Source: Brasenia schreberi (Eukaryota > Streptophyta > Magnoliopsida > Nymphaeales > Cabombaceae). Taken from it: a DNA stretch of 64,000 nt. The DNA lies in the NCBI GenBank assembly GCA_036023115.1, contig JAYKKT010000079.1, forward strand, positions 15,739,501 through 15,803,500. The letters run 5' to 3'. The notes under the pieces were generated by a model that was given only the letters and a program-made list of their open reading frames with translations, searched no databases and was not told the DNA's origin. Of this stretch, positions 61,873 through 64,000 are shown piece by piece (positions within the stretch are counted from its first letter, which is position 1; every line of letters begins with the position of its first letter). The position numbers and the translations under genes were made by a program.

Positions 61873-62457
61873 ATGGATGATCTTACTTTTGAAGAAACAA
61901 AAACTTCTATACTTATTACTTTTCGGTTGAGTTTGGTTAATGAGTTGGATCTTCACTGTATGCGGTCATCAGAAAGCAGATGTTCAAAGAACTCCTCCAA
62001 CCTCATTGAAGCTTCCCATAAAGAAATAATCACACAAAGAAACCCAAGTGAAATTCAAATCTTCGTGAAGGAGTTTACGCTTCATATGCGTCTCTCCGTA
62101 ACCAAATTTTCATCTACAATGAGATTCCTCGACCTGGCTTTTCTACTCCGACGAGGTTTTCAATGGGATTCTTGCCTGCAAGTTCCGGCAGTGAAGGCTA
62201 CGGAGCTTCCTCTCCAACCCTATCTAGCTACGGCGATGATAGATAGATGTGTAAATCAAATATTTGATTGTACGTTTGTTTGTAATAAGACACCACACCT
62301 CAAAATCCATACGGAAGGCCCTTTGTGGATTTCGGTGTGTATTACAGGCCGGATGTGGTCATTTCTATTTTACATTTCTGACTGGTCACATGAGTTAAAT
62401 AATGATGCATTGGTTTTCTCGTGTATTACCAAGTTATATCAATTTCTAGTTGTTTAA
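61873..62457 (+). CDS. Unrecognised 194-codon ORF, possibly not a gene
   Basis: This is the longest unexplained frame outside the transposons and the two genes. A TATA-rich stretch (TATATATTATATATCTATATATAAG, about 61762-61786) lies 90 bp upstream. The product has no signal peptide or repeats and matches no family I recognise. Positions around residue 61 (IQIFVKEFT) recall the start of ubiquitin (QIFVK..T), but the rest does not follow. It may be chance or a very decayed copy. Confidence 0.2.
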   Translation: MDDLTFEETKTSILITFRLSLVNELDLHCMRSSESRCSKNSSNLIEASHKEIITQRNPSEIQIFVKEFTLHMRLSVTKFSSTMRFLDLAFLLRRGFQWDSCLQVPAVKATELPLQPYLATAMIDRCVNQIFDCTFVCNKTPHLKIHTEGPLWISVCITGRMWSFLFYISDWSHELNNDALVFSCITKLYQFLVV

Positions 62458-62529
62458 TTATAGCAACTTACTTTTGGTTTTAATTATTATGCGGTTTTTT
62501 ATAATCAATATATTTTTATTGCATAACAA

Positions 62530-63600
62530 CCAGAGTATGTTTCTACATTAGGAGTTGAGACATATATGAAACTCATGTGTGTAACATGCTTTGTAAAGGG
62601 ATCTTCAAAAATATAGTTAGTCAATGGGTCAACTAACATATCATTAATTAATATATAAGATATTGATATTATATTTCATTTAAGCATATCATGAATGTAG
62701 TGGTATTTAACCATTACATACTTACTTCTAGAGCTATCGACTCTACTTTTAATCAAAATGATTTTTACATTATTATTCTAAAAAATAACAATTGACTCAT
62801 CGACTATATCCTGCTTCAATTACATATAAAACTGTTTATCTAAACGACACTTATTATAGTCATGCTTCAAGCAACATACCCAACTTCTTGTGTACGTAAT
62901 GCCATGCAACCTTGTTTCTTACAAGCTAAGAAACAATGTTTTCTCCAAATAAGAATATTTAATTGAAAATTGACTTATTGTCATCTTTTCTACCAACAAA
63001 ATCACCATCTAATTATCCTATCACTTTAATTTATTTTCATGAAAGCATAGTTTCAAGTCTCTAATTCATTTTATATATCTCAAAATCTTTTTTTAGAACA
63101 ATCTAATAATACCAAACATGATTACTTTTATATGATACTAACAATAAAACTGATTGTATATAACATTGCATATATCAAGCTACCAACGACTTGTGCATAA
63201 AAAGAATTAAGCTTGTTTTGTCTCTCAAGTGGATAACCAACCCTACTTAGTTTGACCTATTTAACAATGGATGCATTTAATGGTTTGTAATAACATATTT
63301 TGAACTTCTTGAAGATATAATCAATCTCTCTTTTTTAACTTAAACACATAAATTTAGATTCTCTATCTTGACAAATCTTTACACCAAGGACAAATTATGC
63401 CTCTAATATCCTTCATTTTAAACTTTGAACTTGACCATGACTTTATTTTGACAACCATAAAGTTTAAAATATAAACCTTTCTATGATGTGACCTTACTCT
63501 CAAAGTCTCCGTATATTTATGTGAACGATTTCTAATAGAGTTGTCACCTTAATTATTTCTTTAAGGAACGGTTTCCTTATCATTTTTTTAATTTTATATA
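62530..63600 (-). pseudogene. Degenerate Ty1-copia pol fragment
   Basis: On the minus strand, in order: GAG-pre-integrase/integrase start (MIRKPFLKE...TTLLEIVHINI, about 63590-63510); RT C-terminal part (FKMKDIRGIICPWCKDLSR, about 63425-63370); RNase H (GDFVGRKDDNKSIFNYIFLFG-like block split by stops, about 63010-62940; SRSKYVMVKYHYIHDMLK, 62740-62685; MLVDPLT, about 62635). Most of integrase and RT is missing between the first two pieces, and stops and shifts are many. It may continue past the window edge. Confidence 0.7.
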
Positions 63601-64000
63601 GAATTCATACTTATTAAAAGTATTTTCCTTAAACGCAGATAATAAGTCAAAGTTGATTAATTTTTTTAACTTATTTACGCTAGCCTTTTATACCATATAT
63701 TCACATCAATAATAAATGTACAATAAATATAATTAGAAGAAAAATATTTATTTTCATTAATATTCAGCTTGAACAAACCATATTCTAAATCAAATGAACC
63801 AGAAAATAAATATGCTCATGTTTTTCCATAGTAATCCTTATTGTGACAAATATAACCTCAAAACCTTTCTTTACAACTATAGGAACAAACATAAAATTGT
63901 ACCTAATAGATGGTTTCTTATTACAAACAAACATTTTATAATAAAGGTTTAACTTACAAAAATAATAGATAAAAGATATGAGATATTTTTCTCTCATAAA
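63601..64000. other. AT-rich end of window
   Basis: Nothing recognisable. It may be further decayed sequence of the adjacent minus-strand copia fragment. Confidence 0.4.

Overview
This is a nuclear genomic window from a flowering plant. It holds two intron-bearing genes typical of plants, plant-type splice sites, and a dense load of plant transposons: RTE-clade LINEs with (TTG)n tails, Ty1-copia elements with initiator-Met tRNA primer sites, hAT elements and tRNA-derived SINEs. The very long introns (8.4 kb and 16.5 kb) suggest a lineage with expanded introns, such as a magnoliid, another early-diverging angiosperm or a basal eudicot. The species cannot be fixed by eye.

Layout. Positions 1-7450 are intergenic, with SINE-like repeats, a MITE, microsatellites, a 319-bp tandem duplication and an old LINE tail. 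A plus-strand PP2A B' (B56) regulatory subunit gene follows, coding 8276-9520 + 17937-18320 (542 aa). Its 8.4-kb intron carries a hAT-like MITE and a full-length but decayed RTE LINE (13102-16700, 17-bp target duplication), which itself carries a 341-bp solo LTR. A convergent intergenic stretch of about 2.6 kb follows.

Positions 20934-59089 on the minus strand are one gene for a membrane-anchored M3 (thimet-oligopeptidase-type) zinc metallopeptidase. I assembled 20 exons by hand. They join in frame to 703 aa with HEFGH intact, through 19 introns, one with a GC donor. The introns hold most of the mobile DNA: hAT copy 1 in intron 19, truncated LINEs in introns 8 and 6, two hAT-like repeats in intron 7, and a 14-kb nest in intron 3. 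That nest is a hAT element (42843-56847, 8-bp target duplication) that has received a gag/pol-less LTR retrotransposon, a truncated LINE and a Ty1-copia element. The copia 5' LTR has in turn received a full-length RTE LINE (48902-52183) with an uninterrupted 1049-aa endonuclease/reverse-transcriptase ORF and a perfect 17-bp target duplication. This is the youngest-looking and possibly still competent element.

Positions 59090-64000 are the upstream flank of the peptidase gene: a 45-bp LINE insertion, an internally deleted mini-LINE, a 5S-rRNA-derived (Cassandra-like) remnant, a SINE and a degenerate minus-strand copia pol. The two host genes have no evident functional link; they are neighbours transcribed towards each other.
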